Assembly (NCBI GenBank): GCA_024508355.1
Contig: JAMZEJ010000008.1
Location: 186,001 to 250,000, forward strand
Source of the DNA: Rhizosaccharibacter radicis
GTDB lineage: Bacteria > Pseudomonadota > Alphaproteobacteria > Acetobacterales > Acetobacteraceae
Direction: 5' to 3'
DNA: 64,000 nt
The translations under genes were made by a program, and so were the position numbers. Shown in pieces: positions 19,579 through 27,407 of the stretch. The first letter of the stretch is position 1. Every line of letters starts with the position of its first letter. The notes under the pieces were generated by a model. The model saw nothing but the letters and a program-made list of their open reading frames with translations, was not told where the DNA came from and did not search any database.

Positions 19579-20477
19579 CGGTCCCGACCCGCGGTCGTTC
19601 GGCCCGGCCCGTCGGCCGGAGCCGGATGCGCGACGGTGCAGGTGCGGGCGATGGAGCGGGCGGCCTTCCAGGTCGGCGGGACCGATATTTCGAGCAGCCG
19701 GCAAGGGAAAAGGCGCAGCCGGCGACCGTCGGCCCGACGCCCGCAGAACGTCTTCCGGCCATCGCCGGTGACGGTCGCGACCGAGAAGGGAGCCGGACGG
19801 GCCGCGGCCTCGATGGAGTGCGGGAGCATCGCGTGCGCCCTCTCGGGCATCATTCCACGCCTCTTCCCAGTGTTCGCCGCCTCGGCGGATGCCGCGACGA
19901 GGCGCGTCCGGAGACATGGCCATGCTCGCCCCGCGGCGATGGCGGATCGGACGGGAAGGATCATCGTCGACGCGCGAGCCGCTCGCGGGGAACACCGGAT
20001 GAAGCTCCCAAGGAAGGCGCTCCTGCCGCGACCGCCATCTCGATCGGGACGTGCTTCGCCGCGCCGCGGTTCCGGAAGCGGAAACGATCATCGGGCACGA
20101 CCACCCGTCCGGGCGGCAGTCCGTCCGACACCATGTGGGCGTTTGCATCCTGCGGTGACCGTCGCGAAACCTTCCGGCCAGGCGCGGCCTGCGGTGCCTT
20201 CCGTCACGCGACGATCCGCGTCGTCATGCCTTGCCTTGAGTCCATCGCGCCGCCGCTTCGATCGGAAGCACGACAGGAGCCACGGCCCGAGGGCGGCGAT
20301 CGAGGATGCCCCGCCGTATCCGACGGAGGATCGTCACGAGCATGAGCCACCGTCATCGCGTCCGGGCATCCTTCGCCCGCTCTTCCGCTGCCGCCTGATG
20401 CGGGATGATTCGTTTCGATGGATAGAAGCCGCGTGCCGCGCGTTCAGCGTGGCGCCCGCCAACGAACCTGGTTGTTC
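19579..20477. other. Gene-poor stretch between mtnA and the DUF2272 gene
   Basis: About 0.9 kb without a gene I can support. Open frames on both strands (for example 19636-20481 plus) have Arg/Ala/Pro-rich translations without family motifs and look like composition artefacts. A phrase close to GCCGGTGACGGTC occurs twice, at about 19572 and 19767. No terminator or RNA gene was recognised. Confidence 0.5.
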
Positions 20478-21485
20478 ATGACCCGACTCACCGCTCCCCT
20501 CGCCCACGCGCCCCGTCCGGCATCGCCCCGTCCGGCATCGCTTCTTCTGGCATCGTTTCGTCGGGCATCGCGTCGTCGGGCATCGCCCTTAACGGCATCG
20601 CTTTTCTGGCCGGCATTGCTGCTGGGCGGCGGGATGGCGACGCTCGCTGGCTGCGCCGATACCCCGCCGGCGCGCGGTCCGACACCGACGCCGGAGCCCA
20701 CGCCCGTCGCCCAGTATCGCACCTACCAGGGGCCCGCCGGGCCGGACGAACACGTGCCGGATTTCGCGTCGCGTGCGTTCGAACCGTTCAGCCGCCAGAC
20801 GGTGGTGGCGATCGCGCTGCGGGAATGGCGGCTGTTCGGAGAGCCGGTGGACGACGACGATCCGGAGGAACGGCCGGAAGCGTCCAGCACGGCGGTGAAG
20901 CCGGAACGGCTGCCCGGCCTGTGGCAGCGCGTCGGCGAATATTGGTGGATCGGACAGGATCCCTACGAGAGCGAGGTGGACTGGACCGGCCGGCACAACA
21001 GCGACGGCCGTCCGTTCGACTACGTGCACGACGCCCGCTTCGCCTGGTCGGCGGCCTTCATCTCCTATGTGATGCGGGTGTCGGGCGCGGGCGGCCGCTT
21101 CCCGTACTCGCCCAACCATTCCACCTACATCAACGCGGCCGCGGCCGGCACGGCGGGCGATCTGCGCGCGGAAAGTCCCGCGACCTACGCCCCGAAGCTC
21201 GGCGATCTCGTGTGCGCCGGGCGCAGCACGTCCAAGTCGATCCGCTTCGAGAACCTGCCGACCCGCAACGGCTTTCCCGCCCATTGCGGCATCGTGGTGT
21301 CGGTGCAGCCCAACCGCATCAGCATCATCGGCGGCAACGTGGACGACGCGGTGGCCCTGACGCATGTGCCCACCACCGCGAGCGGCACGCTGGCCACGCC
21401 GGACGGGCAGTCGATCGACAGCCGCTACGCCTGGTGCGCGGTGCTGGCGGTGCAGTACGACGCCGAGCAGGAAAACCCGGACTGA
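20478..21485 (+). CDS. DUF2272 domain lipoprotein
   Basis: Predicted lipoprotein of 335 residues. The N-terminus (to about 60) is an unusually long, Arg/Ser/Ala-rich signal region followed by LFWPALLLGGGMATLAGC, where LAGC is the lipobox. A Pro-rich linker follows, then the DUF2272 domain: QTVVAIALREWRLFG, RVGEYWWIG, FAWSAAFISYVMRVSGAG, a PKLGDLVCAGR segment and FPAHCGIVVSV, with conserved Cys and His residues that could form a peptidase-like centre. Biochemical function is not established. Six copies of a 15-bp repeat make up most of the signal region. A GC hairpin follows the stop. Confidence 0.85.
   Translation: MTRLTAPLAHAPRPASPRPASLLLASFRRASRRRASPLTASLFWPALLLGGGMATLAGCADTPPARGPTPTPEPTPVAQYRTYQGPAGPDEHVPDFASRAFEPFSRQTVVAIALREWRLFGEPVDDDDPEERPEASSTAVKPERLPGLWQRVGEYWWIGQDPYESEVDWTGRHNSDGRPFDYVHDARFAWSAAFISYVMRVSGAGGRFPYSPNHSTYINAAAAGTAGDLRAESPATYAPKLGDLVCAGRSTSKSIRFENLPTRNGFPAHCGIVVSVQPNRISIIGGNVDDAVALTHVPTTASGTLATPDGQSIDSRYAWCAVLAVQYDAEQENPD
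20511..20600 (+). repeat. Six-copy 15-bp tandem repeat inside the lipoprotein signal region
   Basis: Six consecutive 15-base units occupy 20511-20525, 20526-20540, 20541-20555, 20556-20570, 20571-20585 and 20586-20600. The first two are identical (CCCCGTCCGGCATCG) and the rest diverge, but all end in GCATCG. Being 15 bases long, the repeat keeps the frame and encodes five-residue units of the type xxxAS (PRPAS, PRPAS, LLLAS, FRRAS, RRRAS, PLTAS). Confidence 0.95.
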
Positions 21486-21497
21486 TCACCGCTCCGG

Positions 21498-21520
21498 CGC
21501 AGCGGCGGGCCGCCGCTGCG
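21498..21520 (+). terminator. GC-rich perfect hairpin after the DUF2272 gene
   Basis: The 23-base palindrome starting CGCAGCGGCGG and ending CCGCCGCTGCG begins 12 bases after the stop codon. It pairs for at least ten base pairs around a tight loop. No T-run follows, so it is at most a terminator of the kind common in very GC-rich genomes. Confidence 0.4.
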
Positions 21521-21629
21521 AGAACGATGGAGCGCGGCGACGTCCTGCCACGGCTCGCGGATCTGATCCCCGCGAACCGGGCCCCCACGAGGTGCGCGCC
21601 GCTCCCCTCCGGGCACCCGCCCGAGGCGC

Positions 21630-22040
21630 TCAGCGCTGCTGCCAGGGCAGTCCTTCGGCCTTCCAGCCGGCCACCGTGCCGCGATGGCCGTCGGCGTCGT
21701 GAGGACCCTCGAAACCGTCGCTGACGTTGAACACCTGCTTGTAGCCGGCCGCTTCCGCGAGTTCGGCCGCCGCCAGCGAACGCGCGCCGCTGCGGCAGAT
21801 GAAGTAGATCTCGTGTTGGCGGCTGACGCCGGACGCGCCGAGCTGTTCCACGAAGCGGCCGTTGGGCGCCCCCGTGGGAAAGCTCTGCCACTGCACCAGC
21901 AGCACGCGCTTGTTCGCGGCCGAAAGGTCGGGCAGTCCGACATAGGACCATTCCGCGTCGGTGCGGACATCCACCAGCTGCGCGTCGGGACGCTCGAGCA
22001 GCGCCTGCCATGCCTGCTTGGGGGACACATCCTCGGCCAT
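21630..22040 (-). CDS. Rhodanese-like sulfurtransferase
   Basis: Single rhodanese domain of 136 residues, cytoplasmic. It starts with DVSPKQAWQALLERPDAQLVDVRTDAEWSYVG, the usual first strand/helix unit, and carries the active-site loop ICRSGARS with the persulfide-forming Cys. The C-terminal VFNVSDGFEGPHDADGHRGTVAGWKAEGLPW is typical of the alphaproteobacterial subgroup. It probably transfers sulfane sulfur to an unknown acceptor. It lies 85 bases downstream of the MFS gene on the same strand. Confidence 0.9.
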   Translation of the reverse strand: MAEDVSPKQAWQALLERPDAQLVDVRTDAEWSYVGLPDLSAANKRVLLVQWQSFPTGAPNGRFVEQLGASGVSRQHEIYFICRSGARSLAAAELAEAAGYKQVFNVSDGFEGPHDADGHRGTVAGWKAEGLPWQQR

Positions 22041-22125
22041 CTGATTGCTCCTGGGGGCGCGACGGGCGCGCAGGGTGGTCCCTTTCGGCTGCCGCTGGCA
22101 AATGACGCCCGGGGAGGCGTCTGCG

Positions 22126-23436
22126 TCAGGCGGGGCGCACCTTGGTCAGCGGCGCGGTTTCCGCCAGCAGCAGCCACACCGCGAGCAGGCAGGCTCCCCC
22201 AGCCGCGGCCAGCACCAGAAAGCCGAGCGGCAGCGACACGTCGGCCACGGCGCCCGCCAGGGTGGTGCTGAGCGCGGCCCCGGCCCCCATCGCCGTGCCG
22301 AGAAAGCCCAGGCACAGGTTGAACCGGCCCGTGCCGCGCGACAGGTCGGACGCCACCAGGGGCATCATCACCCCGAAGGCGGCGGAGCTGAGCCCGTCCA
22401 GCAGCTGGATCGCCACGATCATCCAAGGGCTCGGGCCCATCGCCATCAGCACCCCGCGCACCGGCAGCGCCGCGAAGCACACCAGCATCACCGGACGCCG
22501 CCCGACCAGACCCGCCCAGCGGCCGATGCGCGGCGACAGGAGCGACACCACAAGCTGGGGCGCCAGGATGCAGGCCGCGATCACCAGCTCGGCGAGATGC
22601 CCCGCCTGGCGCGTCACCTGCCCGGCCGCCAGCGGCAGCATGCCGGCATTGGACAGGTGGAACAGTGCCACGCACACCGCGAAGGCGAACAGGCGCCGGT
22701 CTCGCAGCAGGCGGCGCAGCCCCTGCCAGACATTCTCTCCCGGCGGTTCCACCGCGCTGCCGATGGCGCCGCCCGGATTGTCCGCTTTTCCGGCCACGGG
22801 CGCGGTGTGGGCGATGGCACGCAGCGCCAGCAGTCCCGGGATCGCCAGCACCGCGCCCAGAAAGAAGGTCGCTCGCGCCGACACCAGCCAGCCGACGCCG
22901 CCCATCAACCCGGCCGCCACCGCGTTGCCGACGGACGCGAAGCTCGCGTTGCGGCCGAAGCGGGCGCCGAGGGCGGCGCTCGCCGCGAAACCGCCGGCCG
23001 GCCCGTCGATGCTGGCCGCCGCCACCAGCGACAGGGTCAGTGCTGCGATCGCCGGATTGAGCATGCAGGACGCGAAGCCGTGCAGGATCTCGGCGACCGT
23101 GACCGGAAGCCGGAAGGGCAGCACGGCCAGCATCAGGCAGGACAGGATGATGGCGACGATCGCGCTGCCGGCGGCGACATGCTTGTTGCGCAGGGCGTCC
23201 ACCACCGCGCCGGCGGGCATCTGGCTGGCCATCGCGGTGATGGTGCCGATGCTGAGCGCCTGGCCGATCTGCCCCTGCGTCCAGTGTTCCTGGGTCAGAT
23301 AAACCGCGATGAACGGCCCGAACGCCGTTTGCAGGTTGGCCACGAAGAAGTTGAGCCAGTCCAGCCCGCGCCCGCTGCGGCGGTCGATCGCGCCCACCGG
23401 CCTCGTGCCGGTTGCATCCGGCACCGTCGGTTGCAA
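22126..23436 (-). CDS. MFS transporter
   Basis: Inner-membrane major facilitator of 436 residues with about 12 predicted hydrophobic segments and a hydrophilic middle loop around 215-240 (APVAGKADNPGGAIGSAVEPPGENVW). The N-terminal half contains GRGLDWLNFFVANLQTAFGPFIAVYLTQ, a segment I associate with a subgroup of bacterial MFS permeases of unknown substrate. The motif-A-like loop between segments 2 and 3 is weak. It begins 11 bases after the PRC-barrel gene stop and is followed by the rhodanese gene, so the three may form one operon. Confidence 0.85.
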   Translation of the reverse strand: MQPTVPDATGTRPVGAIDRRSGRGLDWLNFFVANLQTAFGPFIAVYLTQEHWTQGQIGQALSIGTITAMASQMPAGAVVDALRNKHVAAGSAIVAIILSCLMLAVLPFRLPVTVAEILHGFASCMLNPAIAALTLSLVAAASIDGPAGGFAASAALGARFGRNASFASVGNAVAAGLMGGVGWLVSARATFFLGAVLAIPGLLALRAIAHTAPVAGKADNPGGAIGSAVEPPGENVWQGLRRLLRDRRLFAFAVCVALFHLSNAGMLPLAAGQVTRQAGHLAELVIAACILAPQLVVSLLSPRIGRWAGLVGRRPVMLVCFAALPVRGVLMAMGPSPWMIVAIQLLDGLSSAAFGVMMPLVASDLSRGTGRFNLCLGFLGTAMGAGAALSTTLAGAVADVSLPLGFLVLAAAGGACLLAVWLLLAETAPLTKVRPA

Positions 23437-23447
23437 ACCGGGGAGCC

Positions 23448-25250
23448 TCAGCTGCCGCCGGACGCGGACGGCACGGAACGATCCGCCGGCGTCGCCACCG
23501 GTGCCGCGGCGTGCGGCGCGGCTTTCGGCGTCTCGCTCCGCCCATGGCTGGCGGCCGGGTCGTCGGCCGCGGGGATCCCTTCACCGGCGCTCCCCGCGCC
23601 CTGGCCACGGCCGGGCGGCACCGGCGAAACGGTTGCGCCGTCCATACGCTCCGGATGTCCGTCACGCGCTCCGTCCGGCCGGCCGGGGGTCGGGCGGGGC
23701 GCCGTCGGACCGCCATCGCCCGCCGGGGTGGCGCGGGTGGGTGCCGGAGAGCCGGCGGCGGGCGGCGTGATGCCGCCGTCGGCTGGAAGCGCGTCCGGAT
23801 GAGCCGAGTGCGCGCCTTGCCCCGGTGCGGAAGGTGGGGCCGGATCGGCACCGATCGCCGCAGAAGCGCCGTTCCCGCCCGGCACGGGCACCGCCACCGC
23901 CGGGATGGCGACGTCGACCCTGGTGGCCGGATCCTGGGCGCTGGTGCCGGCCGGCTGCTTCGCGGGCACCGTAGGGGAAGCGTCGGGGGCGCCGGAACCG
24001 TCGCCGGGGCCCATCACCACGGTGGCGTCGGCCGAACCGTCGTAGGCGGGAGCGGATTTCACTTCAGCCTCCGAAAGCGCCACCCGGATCGGGTCGCCGG
24101 ACTTAAGTCCGCCGGTCCGGAAGCGTTCCCAGGCGATGGCGATGCGGCGGTTGCCGACCCCCATGAAGCCGCCGACATCCAGCACCAGGGCGGCCGGCTG
24201 GCCCTGCTCGTCCACCAGCACGTCGATGACGCGGCCGACCTCCCGGTTCTCCGTGCTGCGCACCGCCCGGTCCAGCAGCGGACCGAGATGGCGCTTGGCG
24301 AGAGCCAGCTTGGGCAGCTCGTCGTTCTTCTCGGCAGGCTTCTTGTCCGCCGGTTTGGCACTCCCGTCATGCGCGGCAGAGACGCCGGTCGGCGCCCCCG
24401 GCGCCCCCGCCGTGCCGACGCCACCGGCGGGCGTCCCTGTGCCCGGACCGGCCGCGCCGGGCGATGCGGCACCGGAAGACGAACCGCCTGGGGATGGCGA
24501 GCCGGAAGAAGCGGCACCGTTGTCCGGCGCGGCCGCCGTCGGACCGCCCGCTGCTGGAGCGCCGGAAGATGCGGCACCGGGGGCCGTGCCCTGGGCGGGG
24601 GCCGCACCCGTTTGCGAGGTGCCGGCCGTTCCGCCGGCGGGGGTGCTGGCCGACGCGGCGGGCGGCGGCGAAGCGGCGGCCGGCGAGGCTGAAGATGAGG
24701 TCGCGTCGCCGGGAACCGGGGCCCCCATGGAAGCGGCCGGCGGGGGGGGTGGGGCCACTCCCGCAGGCGCCGCCGCGGCCGGGCGGGTGTCGTTCGCCGC
24801 TGGTCCGGCCTCGACAGCCGGGGACGTCGCGCCGGGGGACTGCGCCGCGTTGGCGGCCGGGCCGTTCGCGCTGTCCGGGGAGGTTCCTGCCGGCGACGCG
24901 GTTGAACGGGTGGTTCCGGCGGAAGCCGCGCTTCGCGGCGGCGCGACACCGGGCTGGGCGGCGACTTCCGGTTCCCCGGTGGTGGACCGCGATCCGGCGG
25001 GGACCGCCGGCGCGGCGGAGGTCACGGCCGGCGGTGCCGCCGGAACGGCGTTTCCGGAGGAACGGGACCCGGCAGGATTCGCGGCTTCCGGACCTGCCGA
25101 TGGCGCCGCAGCGGGCACGCTCGCCGGGGTGGTCGTTGCCGGGGGCTCGCTCGCATGGGCGGCCGCGCTTCCGGCCATCGCCACGAGTGCCACGACGCAG
25201 GCCGTCCGGCTCCCGGACGACCATCGGAGGCGGACAGGCCGCCACGGCAT
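23448..25250 (-). CDS. Exported PRC-barrel protein with long Ala/Pro/Gly/Ser-rich flanks
   Basis: The 600-residue product begins with a Sec signal peptide (TACVVALVAMAGSAAAHA), then about 280 residues of low-complexity A/P/G/S/T, a PRC-barrel domain (LLDRAVRSTENREVGRVIDVLVDEQGQPAALVLDVGGFMGVGNRRIAIAWERF, roughly 310-375) and a second low-complexity tail rich in Pro, Ala and Gly. PRC-barrels bind proteins or RNA; no activity can be named. The start is uncertain: the ATG at 25250 gives the clean signal peptide, but the in-frame ATG at 25547 has an ideal AAGGAGG upstream (25552-25558) and would add 99 residues. It is likely the first gene of an operon with the MFS and rhodanese genes. Confidence 0.75.
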   Translation of the reverse strand: MPWRPVRLRWSSGSRTACVVALVAMAGSAAAHASEPPATTTPASVPAAAPSAGPEAANPAGSRSSGNAVPAAPPAVTSAAPAVPAGSRSTTGEPEVAAQPGVAPPRSAASAGTTRSTASPAGTSPDSANGPAANAAQSPGATSPAVEAGPAANDTRPAAAAPAGVAPPPPPAASMGAPVPGDATSSSASPAAASPPPAASASTPAGGTAGTSQTGAAPAQGTAPGAASSGAPAAGGPTAAAPDNGAASSGSPSPGGSSSGAASPGAAGPGTGTPAGGVGTAGAPGAPTGVSAAHDGSAKPADKKPAEKNDELPKLALAKRHLGPLLDRAVRSTENREVGRVIDVLVDEQGQPAALVLDVGGFMGVGNRRIAIAWERFRTGGLKSGDPIRVALSEAEVKSAPAYDGSADATVVMGPGDGSGAPDASPTVPAKQPAGTSAQDPATRVDVAIPAVAVPVPGGNGASAAIGADPAPPSAPGQGAHSAHPDALPADGGITPPAAGSPAPTRATPAGDGGPTAPRPTPGRPDGARDGHPERMDGATVSPVPPGRGQGAGSAGEGIPAADDPAASHGRSETPKAAPHAAAPVATPADRSVPSASGGS

Positions 25251-25748
25251 CGGCCGGCGGCTCGCCGGTACGGCGCATGACGCGTCGGCGATGCCGCGAT
25301 CGGCTCCGGCCGATCCCGCACGGAGGCGCGGGATGGCAGCGGCCGGGACCGCGGCGGGCGTTCCGGACGGGATCGCCGGCCGGACGATCACGGACATGGC
25401 TTCCCGGCACCGAGATGCCGCGTCGGAAACAGCCGGGTTCAGGCCGGAACGCGCGCCGGGGGGGCTGGCATCCCGCGGTCCGGTCCCATCGCCGGCGGCG
25501 GCAGGCCCGGCTCCGGCGTGCCCCGGGCGGCCATCGTGATCGGCCATCGGCCCTCCTTCTTGCCCGACGGGGCGACGCGGGCGCGATTGAACGCCCCTCC
25601 ATCCCGCCGGGCAAGCCGGCAACGAAGGGCGCGCCCATGCGCTGGGATGGCCGAACCGTCGATCCGGACGGCACCGCGCCCGGCGCTGCCGTCCGCGTCG
25701 TCACCACCGGAAGGCCCGGAGCAGGGCCGCCTCACCGGAGAACGAGCC
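25251..25748. other. Divergent region between the PRC-barrel gene and an SDR gene
   Basis: About 500 bases without a certain gene. The 300 bases next to the PRC-barrel gene are open in its frame and may be its true N-terminal part, starting at 25547 behind a strong ribosome-binding site. The remainder, 25559-25748, should hold both promoters. I see no operator-like repeat. Confidence 0.45.
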
Positions 25749-26492
25749 ATGGCCATCGCCGCCGAAGAGATGCGAGCGCGCACCGCGCTGGTCACCGGAG
25801 CCGGCAGCGGCATCGGCGCGGGGATCGCCGCACGCCTGGTGCATGACGGCTGGACGGTGTTCGCCGTTGACCAGGACGAGGACGCGCTGGCGCGGCGACG
25901 GACGGAACTGCCCGCGCTGCGGACCATCGTCGCCGACGTGGGGGAGGAAGCCTCCGTGCGCGACGCGGTGCGCGCGGTGGCGGAGCAATGCGGGGGCAGG
26001 CTGCACGGGCTGGTGAGCAATGCCGGCATCATGGTGCGAAAGCCGCTGGAACAGCTGACGCTGGCGGAATGGAACCGCGTGTTGTCGGTGAACCTGACGG
26101 CGGGATTCCTGCTGGCCCGGGAATGCGCGCCGCTGCTGCGCCGGACCCGGGGTGCCATCGTCACCATCAGCTCGACGCGGGCGCACATGTCGGAGCCGGA
26201 CACCGAAAGCTATTCGGCGTCCAAGGGCGGCATCCTCGCCCTCACCCATGCGCTGGCGGTGAGCCTCGGTCCCGAGATCAGGGCGAACTGCGTGTCGCCC
26301 GGCTGGATCGACGTGCGCGACGAGAAGCTGCGTCCGGAAGACCACGAGCAGCATCCCGCGGGCCGTGTTGGGCGGCCGGACGACATCGCCGCCCTCGCCG
26401 CCTGGCTGCTGGGACCGGACTCCGGCTTCGTGACCGGCGCCGAGTTCGTGTCGGACGGCGGCATGACCAGGCGGATGATCTATGCCGACTAG
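25749..26492 (+). CDS. SDR-family oxidoreductase
   Basis: Classical short-chain dehydrogenase of 247 residues. TGAGSGIG (16-23), VSNAGIM, the catalytic Ser in ISSTRA and YSASK are all present, followed by VSPGWIDV and the C-terminal FVTGAEFVSDGGM typical of the fabG-like group. The substrate is unknown. GGAG at 25737-25740, 8 bases before the ATG, decides the start; the frame is open from 25518. It ends 120 bases before the response regulator gene. Confidence 0.88.
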   Translation: MAIAAEEMRARTALVTGAGSGIGAGIAARLVHDGWTVFAVDQDEDALARRRTELPALRTIVADVGEEASVRDAVRAVAEQCGGRLHGLVSNAGIMVRKPLEQLTLAEWNRVLSVNLTAGFLLARECAPLLRRTRGAIVTISSTRAHMSEPDTESYSASKGGILALTHALAVSLGPEIRANCVSPGWIDVRDEKLRPEDHEQHPAGRVGRPDDIAALAAWLLGPDSGFVTGAEFVSDGGMTRRMIYAD

Positions 26493-26544
26493 AAGCGGGC
26501 GTCCTGGACGCGGGCGTCGGGACACCGCGGGCAGGCGGACGCGC

Positions 26545-26572
26545 GGGATGTTGCAACCGAATGCAACATCCC
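26545..26572. promoter_or_regulatory. 28-bp perfect inverted repeat before the response regulator
   Basis: GGGATGTTGCA (26545-26555) and TGCAACATCCC (26562-26572) are exact reverse complements of 11 bases with a 6-base spacer. The element ends 40 bases before the regulator start codon and just upstream of a TTACAT-like sequence (26591-26596) that could be a -10. It looks like an operator for a dimeric regulator. A hairpin is possible, but there is no T-run. Confidence 0.75.
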
Positions 26573-26612
26573 CTGCCGGCGGCCGCGCCGTTACATTAGC
26601 TTCGGCATCGAC

Positions 26613-27335
26613 ATGGAAACCCTGCCCCACATCCTGATCGTCGATGACGATCGCGAGATCCGCGACCTGCTGGCTCGCTTTCTCGAGCGCAACCGTTTCA
26701 GGGTATCCACCGCGCGCGACGGGCGCGAAGCGCGGCGCGCCTGGAGCAACGGGCACTACCAGCTCGTGGTGCTGGACCTGATGCTGCCGGGCGAGAGCGG
26801 GCTCGATCTCGCCCGATGGCTGCGCACGCAGGGCAACGTGCCGATCATCATGCTCACCGCGATGGGCGAGGAAACCGACCGGATCATCGGGCTGGAGCTG
26901 GGGGCGGACGACTACGTGCCCAAACCCTTCAATCCGCGCGAGCTGATGGCACGCATGCGCGCGGTGATGCGACGCACCACCGAGCGCGACGAGAAGAAGC
27001 TCGACGCGGCGGAAGCGCGGCAGCTCCGCTTCGCCGGCTGGACGCTGGAACCGACGCGACGCCGGCTGCTCAACCCGGACGGCGCGGAGGTGCCGCTGAC
27101 CGGCGGCGAGTACGAGCTGCTGATCGCGCTGCTGGAGCGCGCCAACCGGGTTCTGACCCGCGACATGCTGCTGGACCTCCTGCGCGGGCGCCAGGCGGGA
27201 CCGTTCGACCGGGCGATCGACGTCGCGATCTCGCGGCTGCGGCGCAAGCTGGAAGATGACGGCCGCAACGCGCAGGTCATCAAGACCGTGCGCGGCGGCG
27301 GCTACGTGCTGGCCGCGGACGTGGAACGTGTTTGA
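26613..27335 (+). CDS. OmpR-family response regulator
   Basis: Two-component transcription factor of 240 residues. The receiver domain (6-120) has the acidic pair at DDD (11-13), phosphoacceptor Asp55 in VVLDLMLPG and Lys104 in YVPKPFNP. The OmpR/PhoB winged-helix domain (about 140-235) ends in RAIDVAISRLRRKLEDDGRNAQVIKTVRGGGYVL. It is close to OmpR of alphaproteobacteria. It is followed 72 bases downstream by its presumed kinase and preceded by a 28-bp palindrome that may control it. Confidence 0.95.
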   Translation: METLPHILIVDDDREIRDLLARFLERNRFRVSTARDGREARRAWSNGHYQLVVLDLMLPGESGLDLARWLRTQGNVPIIMLTAMGEETDRIIGLELGADDYVPKPFNPRELMARMRAVMRRTTERDEKKLDAAEARQLRFAGWTLEPTRRRLLNPDGAEVPLTGGEYELLIALLERANRVLTRDMLLDLLRGRQAGPFDRAIDVAISRLRRKLEDDGRNAQVIKTVRGGGYVLAADVERV

Positions 27336-27407
27336 AGGAGAGCGCGTCTGATCCGGCCACCGGGTGACGACGGCCTGCCCGCTCCCGTCGCGCCGAACGC
27401 CCGCTCC

